A DNA stretch of 60,000 nucleotides, from positions 39,049,385 to 39,109,384 of the forward strand of contig NC_088295.1 of NCBI RefSeq assembly GCF_032854445.1, written 5' to 3'. The position numbers and the translations under genes were made by a program. The notes under the pieces are model-generated. The model saw nothing but the letters and a program-made list of their open reading frames with translations. It was not told the DNA's origin and did not search any database. Every line of letters starts with the position of its first letter. Positions within the stretch are counted from its first letter, which is position 1. Shown piece after piece: positions 13,601 through 28,600 of the stretch. The DNA is from Liolophura sinensis (Eukaryota; Mollusca; Polyplacophora; Chitonida; Chitonidae).

Positions 13601-16600
13601 CCAATTTTGAGTTGATGCCTACTCCAGCCAACTTACTGGTTAGGAGGAAGCCTGGGGAAGCCTACAAACCAGACTGCCTTGCTCCTACTGTAAAGCATGG
13701 GGGTGGATCAGTGATGATCTGGGGTTGTTTCAGTATGGGTGGAACAGGACAGATGCAGTTGTGTGAAGGGAGAATGAACCAAGTCACATACAGAGCTACT
13801 CTTGAAAACAGTCTTCTTCCATCAGAAGAGGAAATGCTAAACTCTTTCCTGGCTCGAATGACTGGATTTTCCAACAAGACAATGCCCCTTGTCACACGGC
13901 AAGGTCAGTTAAAACCTGGATAGAGAACCGGAACATTCGAACCATGAATTGGCCTGCTCAGTCACCTGATCTGAATCCAATTGAAAACCTGTGGAATATT
14001 ATCAAGTTCAAAATGGAGAACCACAAGCCCAAAAACAAAGCAAATTTGTTCGAATTTTTGCAACAGGAATGGGCTGCTGTGACCGCAGGGCAATGTAACA
14101 AACTGGTGGAGAGCATGCCAAGGCGCATGGCTGCAGTCATAAAAAACAATGGGCATGCAATCAAGTACTAACTCCCGTGTGAGACTGAGAGTCATGTGAC
14201 TACGTGACTAGGAGACAGGAGAAAAAATGAAATGCCAAAATATTTTTGAGAATACAGTTGCCACATCTACAGATGTATGAACTTAAGTGATTTTGGTCAT
14301 TGTCAAGAAAGTCATAGAGAACTGATAGATATCACCTCTTAAATAAAACCCTTATGAACTATTTCTGTTTTCATCACTTTCTTTGCCCAAACAAATGTTC
14401 CTTCAGTTGTGCAAGGTTTTAAAATGAACAAGAAATGGGAGAAAGCAAGGGTGGTCTAATAATTTTTTCCATGACTGTATTCTATCTACCAAGCAAATCT
14501 CAAATCTCCATGTAGCGTGTTCTCTATCAATCACTACGGATACAATTTCTACAAAAATGGCAAATACAAAGTCCATGCCAGCAAAGACGATTGTTGACAT
14601 ACTGACATGCATGTGGATGTGCAATGGGCTATTCCTCTGCATACACTGTGACTTTTTTGACTTTAATTCGAATTTATTGCTATTCAAAGCTAAAATTTCA
14701 GATGAATATATACGTAACGGTCAGGAAATGTTTGGAAATATCTGTGGAAGATATTTCTTCATGTTCACGCATGATACATAAACACATTAATAACAACTAT
14801 TGAAAAATTGCATAAATATGATTTAAAGGCATACAGAATCGATGCTGATTGGCTGGCAGAGGAGATAGGGTTTCCTGGGTTAAACCTCCAGGGTTCAAAT
14901 AAGTCATTTTTCAACGTACCAACCACTACTTTATGGGTGAAACTGAGTTTTCCTTTCAACTGATATTGAGTTTTTCTTTATTTTGACAGACTGTTTGAGA
15001 TACTAAAATTTAGTGTTTTTGTACTTTACTATCCTTCACTGATTAAAGTAATTACCACTGCCTATATATGAACTCAAGCTAGCTTCCTAGTTGTTACTGC
15101 AAACTGATAATCAATGCACATATCAGTTATTGTATATCAGGATACCAGTCCAGTAAAGTGTAAAGGACAACCTGCACAGAAAGCTTACAACCTAGAGCAT
15201 CAGTCTACACTGACTGAAACTCACAACATGAGCAATTGGTTTTGTCATCACTCTTCAAAAATATTCAACAGTCATAAATCATGACAGAATGGTCATGCAT
15301 TAATGACTTATGGTATATGTGGTTTTCACTCTCAATCTGTAAAAGGCCATGTGAAACATCTAAAAATTGAAAATCATGCAACACCTTACCGTATGTACTG
15401 AAAACTAATCTCAATACTGCATCCAGATGAACATTCTGTGCATTATCTGAATTCTCTCAAAATGTTATCCTTACTTGTCAAAATAAGCCAAGGTTTCAAA
15501 CAACAAAAGCAGTTCAAAACATAGTCTGATTTGACTTATTGACAGGTTATTAATCTCATGAAATTTACTGTGAAAACCAGCCGCCGATAATGACAAAATT
15601 AAGAGACTCACAAATAGTGAATTACCCCATAGAGTATTTACTATAATGATTTTTAAATGGAGATGGTAAATATTTAGAGAGAAAAAAATACACTGCTTCT
15701 TTATGTATCAATGATTTGTCACTTTTTCTATGTTGAATATGACCTGAAGTCATGTCTGCCACACATCTCCATGTTCAGTCTTTGAACAGAAAACGCACTT
15801 TTAGAGCCAATCGATGTCGCTGGTAAAGGTTCATATCTGGCAAAGAACGTTTTAATATTGCTGCTATATGCCGTTTATCAAACTTCAGAATCCTGATGGA
15901 AAACGAAACCTGGATGCAAAATGTGTGTTTGTATTGAGAGGAGCTGCAGATATTAGCGCCACCTGACATCAGTAAAACTGCGTGCGCTTGCATGCAGTCA
16001 CTCGTGTTAGAGTGGGTCAAAAATAGAATGATAGAAGCCGAAGTGGGTCAAATGTCATGCTTAATTTCATATGACCCTCCGCTTCCAAAAAATTGCCTTC
16101 TTAGATCTAATCAAAGCAGAAGGTCATGAAGATTTCTGTAAAAGGGAAACTTGCAACGCGAACAGGTTGCCTTGTGGAACTTTTTAATATTTCTTTCTAT
16201 ATTCAAATTGAATAAATATAACCATTTATAGAATTTTTCATTCAATCCATGGACAGAAAACCAGCTCGTCCAGACGACTTCTATAAACCCCTGAACCCTG
16301 CAGCCAAATGGGCCATACCTAAAATTTAGCTCAGGCTTGGCAACAGCCAATCAGAATCTACATTAAAGGATATAGTATCGACGCTGATTGGCTGAAAGTG
16401 AAGACAGGATTTTCTGAGCTAAACTGTGCACTCTTGATCATGCTTGAATGAAAGTGCCATGCCCAAAAATTCAGCTTAGACTTGCCCATCTCTCAGAGCA
16501 GCCAATCAGTACAACTTTGTTTCCCTTCACAGGGCTAATTACACAAACTTACCTTGATGGTAGATGACAGATAGTCCTAAAGGTGATCTGTCTTTAGGGC

Positions 16601-19600
16601 TCAGGTTTGATATCCAAAAATCTTCCACTGCTTTCTTTCGCGTTAATAACTGGACAAGGTATAACCTGAAATAAGAGGCCATTTCAGAGTAAGTGAGATA
16701 CATGTAAGTTGTTTACGCTTGCTGACATTTGTTAGACGATCAGTTGTACCAGTAAAAGTCTCACAGGCTGCTGTCCAGATCATATAGCACGAACATCCAT
16801 AAACCCTTCCACAACAAACTTATTTCTTGAGTGGAAACGCAGAGGGAGGTTTGATCATTATGATACATGCCATCTCTAGACATTCCAAATCATCTCTGGT
16901 ACACGGGTGGTATTTCTGAATTTCATTACAGATTTATTGATCCTTCTCACAATACATATGTGGTAAAAAATAAAAAAATTAAAAATATTTCTGCATATGC
17001 AAATTAGAGCAGAATTTTGTTTTCATATTTCTATTTATATATATGATTACATTAATTCAACAATGTATAGCTTTTAGTTACCTGTTCTGGAGACTTTCAA
17101 GAGTAAGGCGTAATTCTGACGCAAAGTCCACCCCATGATCGCGGCATACCTGGCGCATAACCATGATCAAACATTGCGGGTTCCATCGGGGATCATGAGC
17201 CTCATTTCCCAATATCTGCTGACATTCTGTGAAAACAAACAACAACAAAACATTATCATAATCTATTACCCAAAACTTATTAAAACATACCTAGTTTCTA
17301 GTTCGTTTAAATGTTTTTTATACTTAAGCAAAGAAGGTCACAGCATATACACTGATATTTAGTACAACATTAAAATAGCTAAGTGAGCAGATGGTCTGTT
17401 CTGTAAGCGGGCGATCTGGGTTCAATCCAGTCAGGTTTAAGACTGTAAAACTTGCCATCTCCTTACTTCTCTCAGTCAGCATTCAGCATAAGTAATGACA
17501 CTGTGCTGATTACACCAGAACAAATACTTTAAATCCTCAACAGAACATTTTTAGCAAATATTAAAATTTCCTGGATAGATCTATTTTAATGCAGGTGTTG
17601 CATTAAACATAAAATCAAAGAAATAGCCAACATGTTCATGAACTTGTAACTTTGACAATGAAAGCTTGCTGAATGGAGTAATCCAAAATGTGTAACTTCA
17701 AATTTAACAGATAAAATCAAAACTACTTAGAACCACAAACTTTTGGTCAACCATGAGAGAGAATAGTTTCGTCTTCCAGCAAAAAAAAAAAAAAATAAAC
17801 AACACTGCATGCAATTCATAAAACTGCCATGCTGTGATGAGGGCAGAATTAGGACTCTACACACTTCATCAGACATAGCACCTCAAGCCAATCACTTGGT
17901 ATTGTAGTCTCCTGCTTAAGTTCGTACTAAACTCTAATGTGTTCGCTTATTGCTTAGATGTGCCCACAGCTTGTTTAATTAAACACATGGAAGAAGTGCC
18001 AAGTAGTCACAAAAAGAACTTCCTTTGCCGTTTATGAGGCAGCAACACAAATTGGCTATCACGTTCTTTCGCGCTTCTCCATGGGCTAGGAGGCATTTCC
18101 TGATTGATTAGTTACTGGTATGGCAATTCAGCAATACAGCAGGTGATTGGTTTAAGTCCATCACCAGTTACTATCTTCTTGGCCATTAGCTGTTAAACAG
18201 ATTGTCCCGATCAGCTGTTCAGACCACAGTGGCTTGGTTCAGCCCATAATTTATCAAGACTCCATCGTAAGACTGTTTCATTCTACAGCTCTTGCTGCCA
18301 GAACCAAGTGACAATTCCACAATCTGCCACAGCTCTGGGTGCCAAAATAAACTGATAAATTGACACAGCTTTGGGAGCCAGAACCACCTGACAAATCCAC
18401 ACCTTGTCACAGCCTTAGGAGGCAGAACCAGCTGTCAAATCCACACCTTTTCAAAGCTTTGGGAGCCAGAAATAACATACAAATCCACACCTTGTTACAG
18501 CTTTGGGAGCCAGAACCAACAGACAATTCCACACAGCTTTGGGAGACAGAACTAACATAAAAATCCACACCTTGTTACAGCTTTGGGCGCCAGAACCAAC
18601 ACACAAATCCACACCTTGTTACACCTTTGGGAGCCAGAACCAACAGACAATTCCACACCTTGTCACAGCTTTGGGAGCCAGAAATAACGTACAAATTCAT
18701 ACCTTGTTACACCTTTGGGAGCCAGAACCAACAGACAATTCCACACAGCTTTGGGAGACAGAACTAACGTACAAATCCACACCCTGTTACGGCTTTGGGC
18801 GCCAGAACTAACATACAATTCCACACCTTGTCACAGCTTTGGGAGCCAGAAATAATGTACAAATCCATACCTTGTTACACCTTTGGGAGCCAGAACCAAC
18901 AGACAATTCCACACAGCTTTGGGAGACAGAACTAACATACAAATCCACACCTTGTTACGGCTTTGGGCGCCAGAACTAACATACAAATCCACACCTTGTT
19001 ACAGCTTTTGGAGCCAGAACCAACAGACAATTCCACACCTTTTCACACCTTTGGGAGCCAGAACCAACGGACAAATCCACACCATATCACACCTTTGGGA
19101 GACAGAACTAACGTACAAATCCACACCTTGTCACAGCTTTGGGAGCCAGAACTAACGTACAAATCCACACCTTGTCACAGCTTTAGGAGCCAGAAACAAC
19201 AGACAAATCCACACCTTGTCACAGATTTAGAAGCCTGAACCAACACACAAATCTACACCTTGTCACAGCTTTGGGAGCCAGAACCAACAGACAAATCCAC
19301 ACCTTATCACACCTTTGGGAGCCAGAACTAATGTACAAATCCACACCTTGTCAAAGCTTTGGGAGCCAGAACCAACAGACAAATCCATATCTTGTCACAC
19401 CTTTGGGAGCCAGAACTAATGTACAAATCCACACCTTGTCACAGATGACACTATTTAAAATGGTTTTTTAAGTCTTCTTCCAATACCTATGCAGGATCTA
19501 AACGCTGAAATGATCACATTCATCCTTTCTTGACAAATACAATCTTTGCTACTTTCAAGTTTCTCAAATGAAAATATTTTATTCAGTATATGAGGCATGA

Positions 19601-22600
19601 ATAAATGCGATCTCTCACCAAGATACAAGATACAGAATAATGCATAAAAATGTCCATCGCCAGAAAATCAATAAACAAAATAAAAACAAAGTCATTTGAG
19701 TCATTCACAGAAGGAACATCCATTCCAACAGATAATTCTATATGACAATTTCCATGAAAAACAGCACTCGTGCATGTATTATCTCTTAAATACCAACATA
19801 TTCAAAGTCCATCAACTTTCTTTCCTTTCATAATGATGGCAGTTAACACAAATCAACTATGGGCTACTAACTTATACATGTACCTGCCAATGAAAGAACA
19901 GTATGGACTATATCTCTTTCTAATTACATGACAAATTACTAATTTAAGGACAGTTGGAATTGTTCAATCAACTTTGCTATTAACATTACATGTATACTCA
20001 TCCCAATGTAAATACCTAGCCTAATATAACCAATGTTCGCTTTAAATCCTCATAAATCCTTAAATCCTTTAAAATCCTCATTTTTCAAAGGCTACAAAGA
20101 GTACTCAAACAGATTTCTTGATCCTCTCTATCCCTTCTGATGGACAGTTACATTCTTCCGTTTATTACATGATTACACTGTGAAAGTAGTTCAATAATAA
20201 TATAATTATAGATACAATGTAACCATTCTGTTATCTACATATGATAGTCTTTGATAACATATTTAGTTTATTGATATTTCCACAAGCAGAGCCAACTGCT
20301 ACTCAGTCATACCTGCATTTCAAACATCCAAGCACTCAGTCAGTCAGAATTTCAGCCAGCTAATGAGGGATGAATTCAATGTCTACATCGTAAATCAATA
20401 TGACAAATGCTCTGGCTTTCATGGTCTCTGATGTAGTCCTGAAGACTTACCTGGATTAAATTTCATCAGAAAGATTTCCCAGTCTTTGGCGGCAGAACAT
20501 GTGAGCAGCGTTTCTACTTCCTTCTGAACGGTTTCCATCATTTGTGTGGCTAACATGATGGACTCCGGGTTTGAAATGTCATTCTTAGACAAGCACTGCT
20601 GCAAATCTTTGTCAACATTTTTTCTTTTTTGAAAGAAACTTTTAATCCAACACAAAGAAAGTTGCCAGCTGCTTAAAGACATCTGTTCAATGAAAATCTT
20701 GGTTCCATACTTCATTAAACTCAGTGTCTCCTGTATTTCCTCCACTGTTGTGTTACACATCGCTCTTTCCTTTCTATCAACGATGAGAACAAGAAAACGG
20801 ATAAAACTTTTAGACGGAATAAATTCAAAGGTAAACATTTACTTGAAGAAAAAATCAGAAATGTAAATATTTCCACTAAAACCCATAAAACTCCACACTG
20901 TTCATTACAAAGTACCCACTTTTCCCGACTGAGATTTCAAAGACATCTCCCCCCAAACCTACATGTGTAAACTGTGAAATCTTGAACACTAACCCAGATC
21001 ATATTTACCTTGCTGAATATATAGAATTTAGTTTATCCCAGGCATGAGTTATCATTGTACAGTTCTTGATGGTGTTTGCCAAGGTGCAATCCTGATTGAA
21101 ATCCTCTATGGTCAATGGTGGATTTGGCTGCAAACCAATCTCTGTGGACATTTCATTGTTAAAAACACTGCTGTCATCTGTTGCAAGAGCTTCAAACTTC
21201 CTGTTAACTAACTGAAGCACTTTCTGCAATAATAAAAAAAAATCTTCAAACCAAAATCATATGATTTTTTTTAACTGGATGATAATAAATAAAACCAGAA
21301 AATTTATCTCAATAAAATCACATATAAGTACACATAACTTCATATATCCTATTAAACAGAGAGTAAAAATGAAACTTTCTGCATAATAAACAATTGATAA
21401 GGGCTATCAAAGAAAACAGAGATAAGTAGATTCAGAGGTGAACAGAACATCCTTTTTTCAGACACTCACTTTTTTTGTTGCAGTCATTTTCAAACCGTGG
21501 ACATAAACGTCCAAGCTCGACGTTTTCAAGGCTTTCAGCAATGAAACTCCCCTGTCCACTTTCTGCTTTAACACCAGAGCCAAATTTAATAGGTGCTGAA
21601 CTGTTGGTCTTTCACCACCAATCAAACTTTCCTTTACTTCTTCATGCAACTCAATCATCCAATCAGTGACAGCTTTTCCTGCCACACCAATTCCATGAAG
21701 AACAGTTTTCACATCCAGGTTGTCATAGCAACCACCTTCACCCTGCAATGCACAAAAAACACATCGATAATAAATATATTATGCCTAGTTCTTTACAGGT
21801 ATTTTTAACTACATCTTTTCAGTAATCAGCTGGTGTGACAGTGGTAACAGTGGTGAGATACACACAATTGTAAAAGACATCAGCTATTGTTATTTATTTA
21901 TCTGATTGGTGTTTTATGCCGTAATCAAGAATATTTCACTTATATGACAGCGGCCAACATTATGGTCGGAGGAAACCGGGCAGAGCCCGGGGGGAAACCC
22001 ACAACCATGCGCAGGCTGCTGGCAGACCTTCCCACTCTCGGCCAGAGAGGAAGCCAGCATGAGCTGGACATGAACTCACAGCGACCACATTGATGAGAGG
22101 CTAACACGCTAACCAACTGAGCCTCAGAGGCCCCTCATAAGCTATTGCTGTTTAAGTACAAACTAAATGCCAGGCCATAGTGAGATAGTCCATGTTCTTG
22201 AACTAAAGTTGAAAGATAACACCAACCTCTCCCAGGATATAAATTTCCACTCCTCGGTTTCGCATAGCACGAGAAATTTCTCCATACTTGGGGTCCATGG
22301 CTAGGAATAGCCTGAATACAAAATGAATGACTGAATTCAAAACAGGTACTAATCCAACATGTTTTAACATTCCTTGTGTTTCCTAAAAGTGGAGATTTGG
22401 GTTATTCAGAGTGTCTAATATGCATCTAAATTACGTTAAGTATGTCTCAAACATAAACAATAGAACCAGAACGGCACACGAAAATGAATAAAACAGACCT
22501 GAAATTTGGGTGTGGTTTGATGACTGGCACTTGTCCATCAACCACACCTCTTTCGTTGACAGACAGCACTCCATTCGGTTCCAACAAGGCATTCAGTCGA

Positions 22601-25600
22601 TCCAGGACAGAAGCACTGAGTAAAAAAAAAAAAAAGAAAAAAAAAAAACAAATATTTTACCGTTAATAGCTCCCTTTTCTCTAAAATCTAACCAAATGAA
22701 TATGGCAAATATATGAAACAACCTCTCATGCACTAGATAAGAATTATATTTCCTTACTAGAATGTCAACAAACATGTCTGCAAGTATCAGTTAGTTCTGT
22801 TTCTTCAAACACACCAATTGGTCAATATTTATTTATCTGTCTCGTGTTTACCACTGTTTTCAGGAATTGAAATTGTGAATAATAGAGCCCCAATACTTCA
22901 TTACTCACAATTAGGAATAATTATCTAAATTCTATTTGAATTTGCAATCACTGCTGCCTTAGTGATTTCCCTTTAATGACATGGAAGAAAGAGTTTGCTG
23001 TGACCACACCAGAGTTTGCTGTGTGGAACATGCCAAAACCTTGTGATAATCTGATCAATACATCCACACCTTTTGACCCCAACTCTACGGTGGTTTACAT
23101 AACACGATTTGCTCGATCTTGCCCTGGTACTAAGACATCAGAACTGATCTACAGCCGCAGGCCGGTGAGGAAACGATGCAACAAATGCTCCTTCACCACT
23201 AACACCTAATGGCCCATCCAAAAATCAAATTTTTCAAAGAAACATCAACCACAACCTAGCCATAGCCAGTCCTAATTTAATTTTCTCCAATTAAGTCCCT
23301 CTATCAGCAAATATCTCTGTTACTGTAAAAGCCAGCCTTTCCACTCCCTAGAACATGAGTTGTACCCTAGTGAATCAGGCCTGCTCCTTGATAGAAATTA
23401 TATCAATTATGATAACAAGTTTCCCCCATTTGTTCTCTTAGATAAGCTATTTGCCAGATGACTTCCTTGGGGACATTATCTACCTCATTAAATTCAGTCT
23501 TTGACAAGTCCACATTCGCCTGCAGATGTGGCAATAACAAAATACGTCCAACTGTCAGTAATTTACAGTGCCCATGGGAGTTACCACTTGTATCCACACC
23601 AAGAGAAAGTGAAGACTTAATTTGATTACATTAACTTAGATTCTAACAAGAGTAGAAAGTTAGCTGCTCTCAAAGCACAGTTTTTCAATTTATCTGCTCC
23701 ACAACGGGCAATATTTCAATCCATCTGCTGTACGAAGAGCAATTTTTCAATTTATCTGCTCTGCAAAATGCAATATTTCAACTTATCCCATTTACAAAGT
23801 GCAAATATTTCAACTTATCTGCTCTACAAAGAGCAACATTTCAATTTATCTGCTCTACAAAGTGCAATATTTCAATTTATCTGCTCTACAAAGTGCAATA
23901 TTTCAATTCATCTGCTATACCAAGCCCAATTTGTCAATTCATCCGCTCTACAAAGTGCAATATTTCAACTTATCCACTCTACAAAGAGCAATATTTCAAT
24001 TCATCTGCTCCACAAAGTTCAATATTTCAATTCATCTGCTCTACAAAGTTCAATATTTCAATTTATCTGCTCTACAAGGTGCAATATTTCAAACTATCTG
24101 CTCTACAAAGTGCAATATTTCAATCTGTCTGCTCTACAAAGTGCAATATTTCAATCTGTCTGCTCTACACAGTGAGTTCAATATTTCAATACAAAGTGCA
24201 ATATTTCAATCTGTCTGCTCTACACAGTGCAATATTTCAATCTGTCTGCTCTACACAGTGCAATATTTCAATCTGTATGCTCTACACAGTGCAATATCTT
24301 AATCTGTCTGCTCATTTATGAAGAATAACATGTATACAATTATATCCTGAGTCTCTCATCAAAACAGCAGACAGTTGGGATAAACAGAAACCAACTTTGC
24401 CAAGCAATGGTAACCTGATAGGGAAAACTAGGTACATTGCTCTGAAGTGACATCATGTAATACATTTATTCTGCACTGAAATTAGGAAAAAACAATCCTG
24501 AAATCCCCTAAAAAATGGTTATTAACTTTTGGTCCTCACCTGCAGAAATTTACGTTATCAATAAGCAGCCAATCACCAGAATGGAGAGCTCTGACTAAGA
24601 GGCTGTCCACCCACTCAAATGTACCCCCACGTTTCTTCCCAGGAATTTCAAAGTTTCTTCCCAGCCTAACCAGTTCTTTCTTGATCTCTGTAAGTCTGTT
24701 TCTGACAACTTCTGTAAAAAAAAGAATAAAAGTAAAACAACATTACAGCAATTAAGCTTTGACTTTAAAAGATGTGAAGAAAGTGTTATCACAAACAAAG
24801 CAAAAAAAAAAACACAAAAAAAAAAATTCCACGGCTTTCATCATGGTTGCCAACTAAATTTTATACCATGTTTTTTCTGTAATCTTTATTGAACAAAATT
24901 TGAGAAATTCTTCTCTATAAACTTCAAAATATTCTTCAAAGCTAGGACTGATTAGTTTAAGACATTTTTAAGTAATGACATTTGAATAAAACAGAATTAT
25001 TTGTTGGTCTAAATAAAAACAGAAACAGGGGCTAACAACGAAACTGAACACACTACTCTTCTTCATGTATTTTACACCATTTCACAAACCCACTGAAGAA
25101 CAAAATCAACCATTCAGCCTTCACTCAAAACACAGAATACTGTACTTACCAGAGCCTGCTGGTAGTTGTTCCAGTGTGTCCACCAGGATGATGAGCTGTT
25201 TGACCTGGCCTCTCATTAGCTCTTGTTCTGCTGTGCTTGAAGACTGTAGACCTGGGACATTTTAAACAAAACAGCTTCATTAAAGAAACAACTGTGACTG
25301 AGTACTCATTATTAGTTACAAGAGTTAAAGCGGTTAAAACCCTTCAACCTTGAGCACATGTACAATGTAATGAATAGATCCAGCTTAACGGTGGTATGTC
25401 ATAATGTGTAGATCTTCTAGGAAGATCTAGGAAGTGGCATTTAGGAAGTTGTGAAACATGAAGCAGAATACCTTTCCAGGATAACAACTTTTTTCTTTGT
25501 TTTGAATGCCGTAAAATTTAATTTAAATGACCCCTATGATCTTGAAGACAGCTCACGATCACTGAAAATCAACAGGGTTCTTCCTTATACCAAAGTGTAA

Positions 25601-28600
25601 GTGTGGTGAACTTGGGCTAAACCATTCAGGGGTAAGAATGTTCACAAGCCTTTTAGAAAATTTATGACCTTGAAGAAAAAGGTCAAGGTTACTGAAAAAC
25701 AAAAAGGTTCTTTCACAAGACAAAGTGTATGTGTGGTGTAATTTTTTTTTTAATTTGACATAAACCACCGGTGATATCAAATCTTCAAGCCTTTTATAAA
25801 ATTTAACCTAAATGACCTTGAAGAAAAAGGTCAAGGTCGCTGAAAATCAACAGGGTTCTTCCTCAAGACAAAGCATGAGTGTGGTGTAAGCGTGGTGAAC
25901 TTGAGTTAAACCGTTCTAGAGTGTACAAAAGCCTTTCATAAACTTCACTTAAATGACCCCAATGACCTTGAAGAAAAAGGTCAACATTGCTGAAAATCAA
26001 TAGGGTTTTTCCTCATGCCAAGGCGTAAGTTTGGTTAACTTGGGCTTAACCATTCTAGAGACAGAATGTTTACAAGCTTTTTATAAAATTTAACTCAATG
26101 ACCCCAATGAACATTATGAAAAAGGTCAAGGTTGCTGAAAAACAAAAGAGTTCTTCCTCATTAAAAGTGTATGTGTGGTGTAAGTTTCATGAATTTGACA
26201 TACACCACTCTGGAGATATCACGTTTGCAAGCCTTTTATAAAATTTAACCTAAATGACCCCAATGACTTTGAATAAAAAGGCCAAGGTTGCCAAAGGCCA
26301 AAGTACTGGCTGCTTCTACAAAGGGACTAAACCACACCACTACCTTTAGAGCATAATGACTTGTTTATAGTTTCCAAGAAGAAAGTTTCACGAAACTGTT
26401 AAGAAAGGCCCTTTGTTATAAAATAAACAATAGCAAGGAGATGAAGAAATATTCAATGTGCCATGAATACAATCCGCTTTCAGGCATCTAGCGAATACAG
26501 AAAAGCAGCTGTGTGCATTGAGATATAATTTGTTCATGAAAGATGATGCCGCAAAGCACTATCCACAAAACTGTGAAATCCTCATTTTTAATGGCACTGT
26601 CCACACTTCCGACATAGCAGTTAAAAGCTATCCATTACTTTACTTCTGTAAATTATTCATACTAAGATGTCTCCTGACACAAAAATATGGGAAGCAGCTG
26701 TTAAAGATTGTCAATACCAAACTGACACTGCATCAGATCAAAAGAGCACTATTCACGTTGCATTCATACAAGAAGTGTCAAGAGAATGTACTCATCATTT
26801 GCAGTGGTTAAAGTAAACAAAGAAATCTTTACACAGAATGGATTTCTAATTCCTCTCAAAAAGGGTATGATTTACATTCCAATATGACTGAAATAGAATC
26901 AGGAAAGACAAATATGAGAACATTTCTTCAACACTACTGTTAGTTTGTATTAATAAGTAAATGTTTCTTTCTGTTAGAGGGTATTTTTACTAACCTGTTG
27001 TTGCCATGGTAACATACTTTCCCCAGAGACTCCACAAATTACATATGGCTGACAGCTGCACTTGATCTGAGGATCTCAGCAAGAGGTGTGTTGATATCTC
27101 TTGAATATTCGCCTCCACCTTTTCGGCAACATCATCAATGTGGCGACCAATATCGGCCTATCAAACAAAAAAATTTTAACTGAAAACAAAGTGAAGCAGG
27201 TTACCCTGGTTAAACTGTAAGTGATTTGGCTTACAAAATTTTATACACACTTTACTCACTTTTTGCTGTTGTTTTAAAATTCTGTTGTTTAATGCCATAC
27301 TCAAGAAATTCTTAACATTAATATGATGGAGATCCGTATATTACATGTGGATAAATCTGCAGAGCCCAGAGTAATCCAGCCAACCTTTGGCATGTTACAC
27401 TGACAAACTTTTCCATGTGTATCTTGACTATTTCACTTATAGGAAGGTGAACAGCGCCCTACATAAACAATCGTTGTATACAACCAGATACCTGATATTT
27501 GCTCACATTAAACTTGCAGACCATTCACTGGATTATCACATGTGTATCTCGCAAGTCAAATGTCAACTCATGGGAGAACCTGGTACCTTGCTTGGCTAAT
27601 CTTGTTGTACACAAGGTCACCTTGTGTGACCCAGCAATATATTTTATTCTTACCAGCACACACTTCAGCACCATACGTGACTTGATAGAGCACCAGGTAA
27701 GTAAGCTGTTTCTACCCGTCTTTGATGGTGTACGTTTTCATAGCAAGACTAACACGAACAAATATTCTTGGCCAATGAAAGTGTAACACAGCCATTAACT
27801 GGTTCTGATAATATACAAGTCTCAATTTAAAAAAAAAAAAATTAAAATCATGCTAACTGAATTTAAGTTCCAAACTAATCTTAGTAAAAGTACATCTATC
27901 AATTGTCAACATTTGAATGTGCAAATGTTTTAATATATATTTTTTTTTTTTTTTACTTTCTGACAAAACAACTATGAGTCAAAGCCTATGTCTGACTTTC
28001 TGACAGGACAGATACTAGCAAGTTGCCCGATGCAACTTAGCACGTAGACATGTACATGAGCGTTTCAACTAAAATGTCAATTTCTCCTCAAACAATGAAT
28101 AGAAATTATATAGCCATTACATGTACTCTAGCTGCCCAGTCTGGGATAGCTGGATCACACTGTAGAGTTTTTCTGCTCCATGTACCAACAGCCAGTTATT
28201 TCCCACCATTAGCGCTATCACAGGGTTTCTTTGTGGTATGTTCAATCCCATAGAAAATGCAATAATTCACAATATTTTAAAAATTATTATCAATGCATTT
28301 TCTTCCTTATTAATCTCTTTTTCAGCGGAAGAAAAGAGGTGCCCAAATATTTGGTATGTCATTGGAAAGCAATTCTGAACGAGTGACTGTGGTGAGCGTC
28401 ACAGCCATCCTTTCAGAAAGGCAATTTCTGTTATTGATTTTGTTCAACACTTTAAAAATCAGTGTACACAGTTCTGACAACACAGGTGCAGGTTGTTGCC
28501 ACAGTCATGACCTTGAAAAAACATCCCGCTATTTCACGTGTTTCACACCACTCTAGAGAATACGCAGTTAGATTGACACATTATATCAACACGGCTGCAC

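Noticed and set aside
13662-14195. Minus-strand open frames under the transposon
   Set aside because: Shadows of the transposase reading on the other strand.
18360-19471. Series of 60-100 codon frames with repeated motifs
   Set aside because: 44-bp minisatellite read in different frames.
22976-23209. 77-codon frame on the plus strand with Cys-rich end
   Set aside because: No homologous feature recognised, and it lies in the intron between midasin exons 22 and 21 without start or splice support.
23768-24321. Open frames of 135-167 codons in three frames
   Set aside because: Artefact of the 31-bp tandem repeat; no family resemblance and all frames open.
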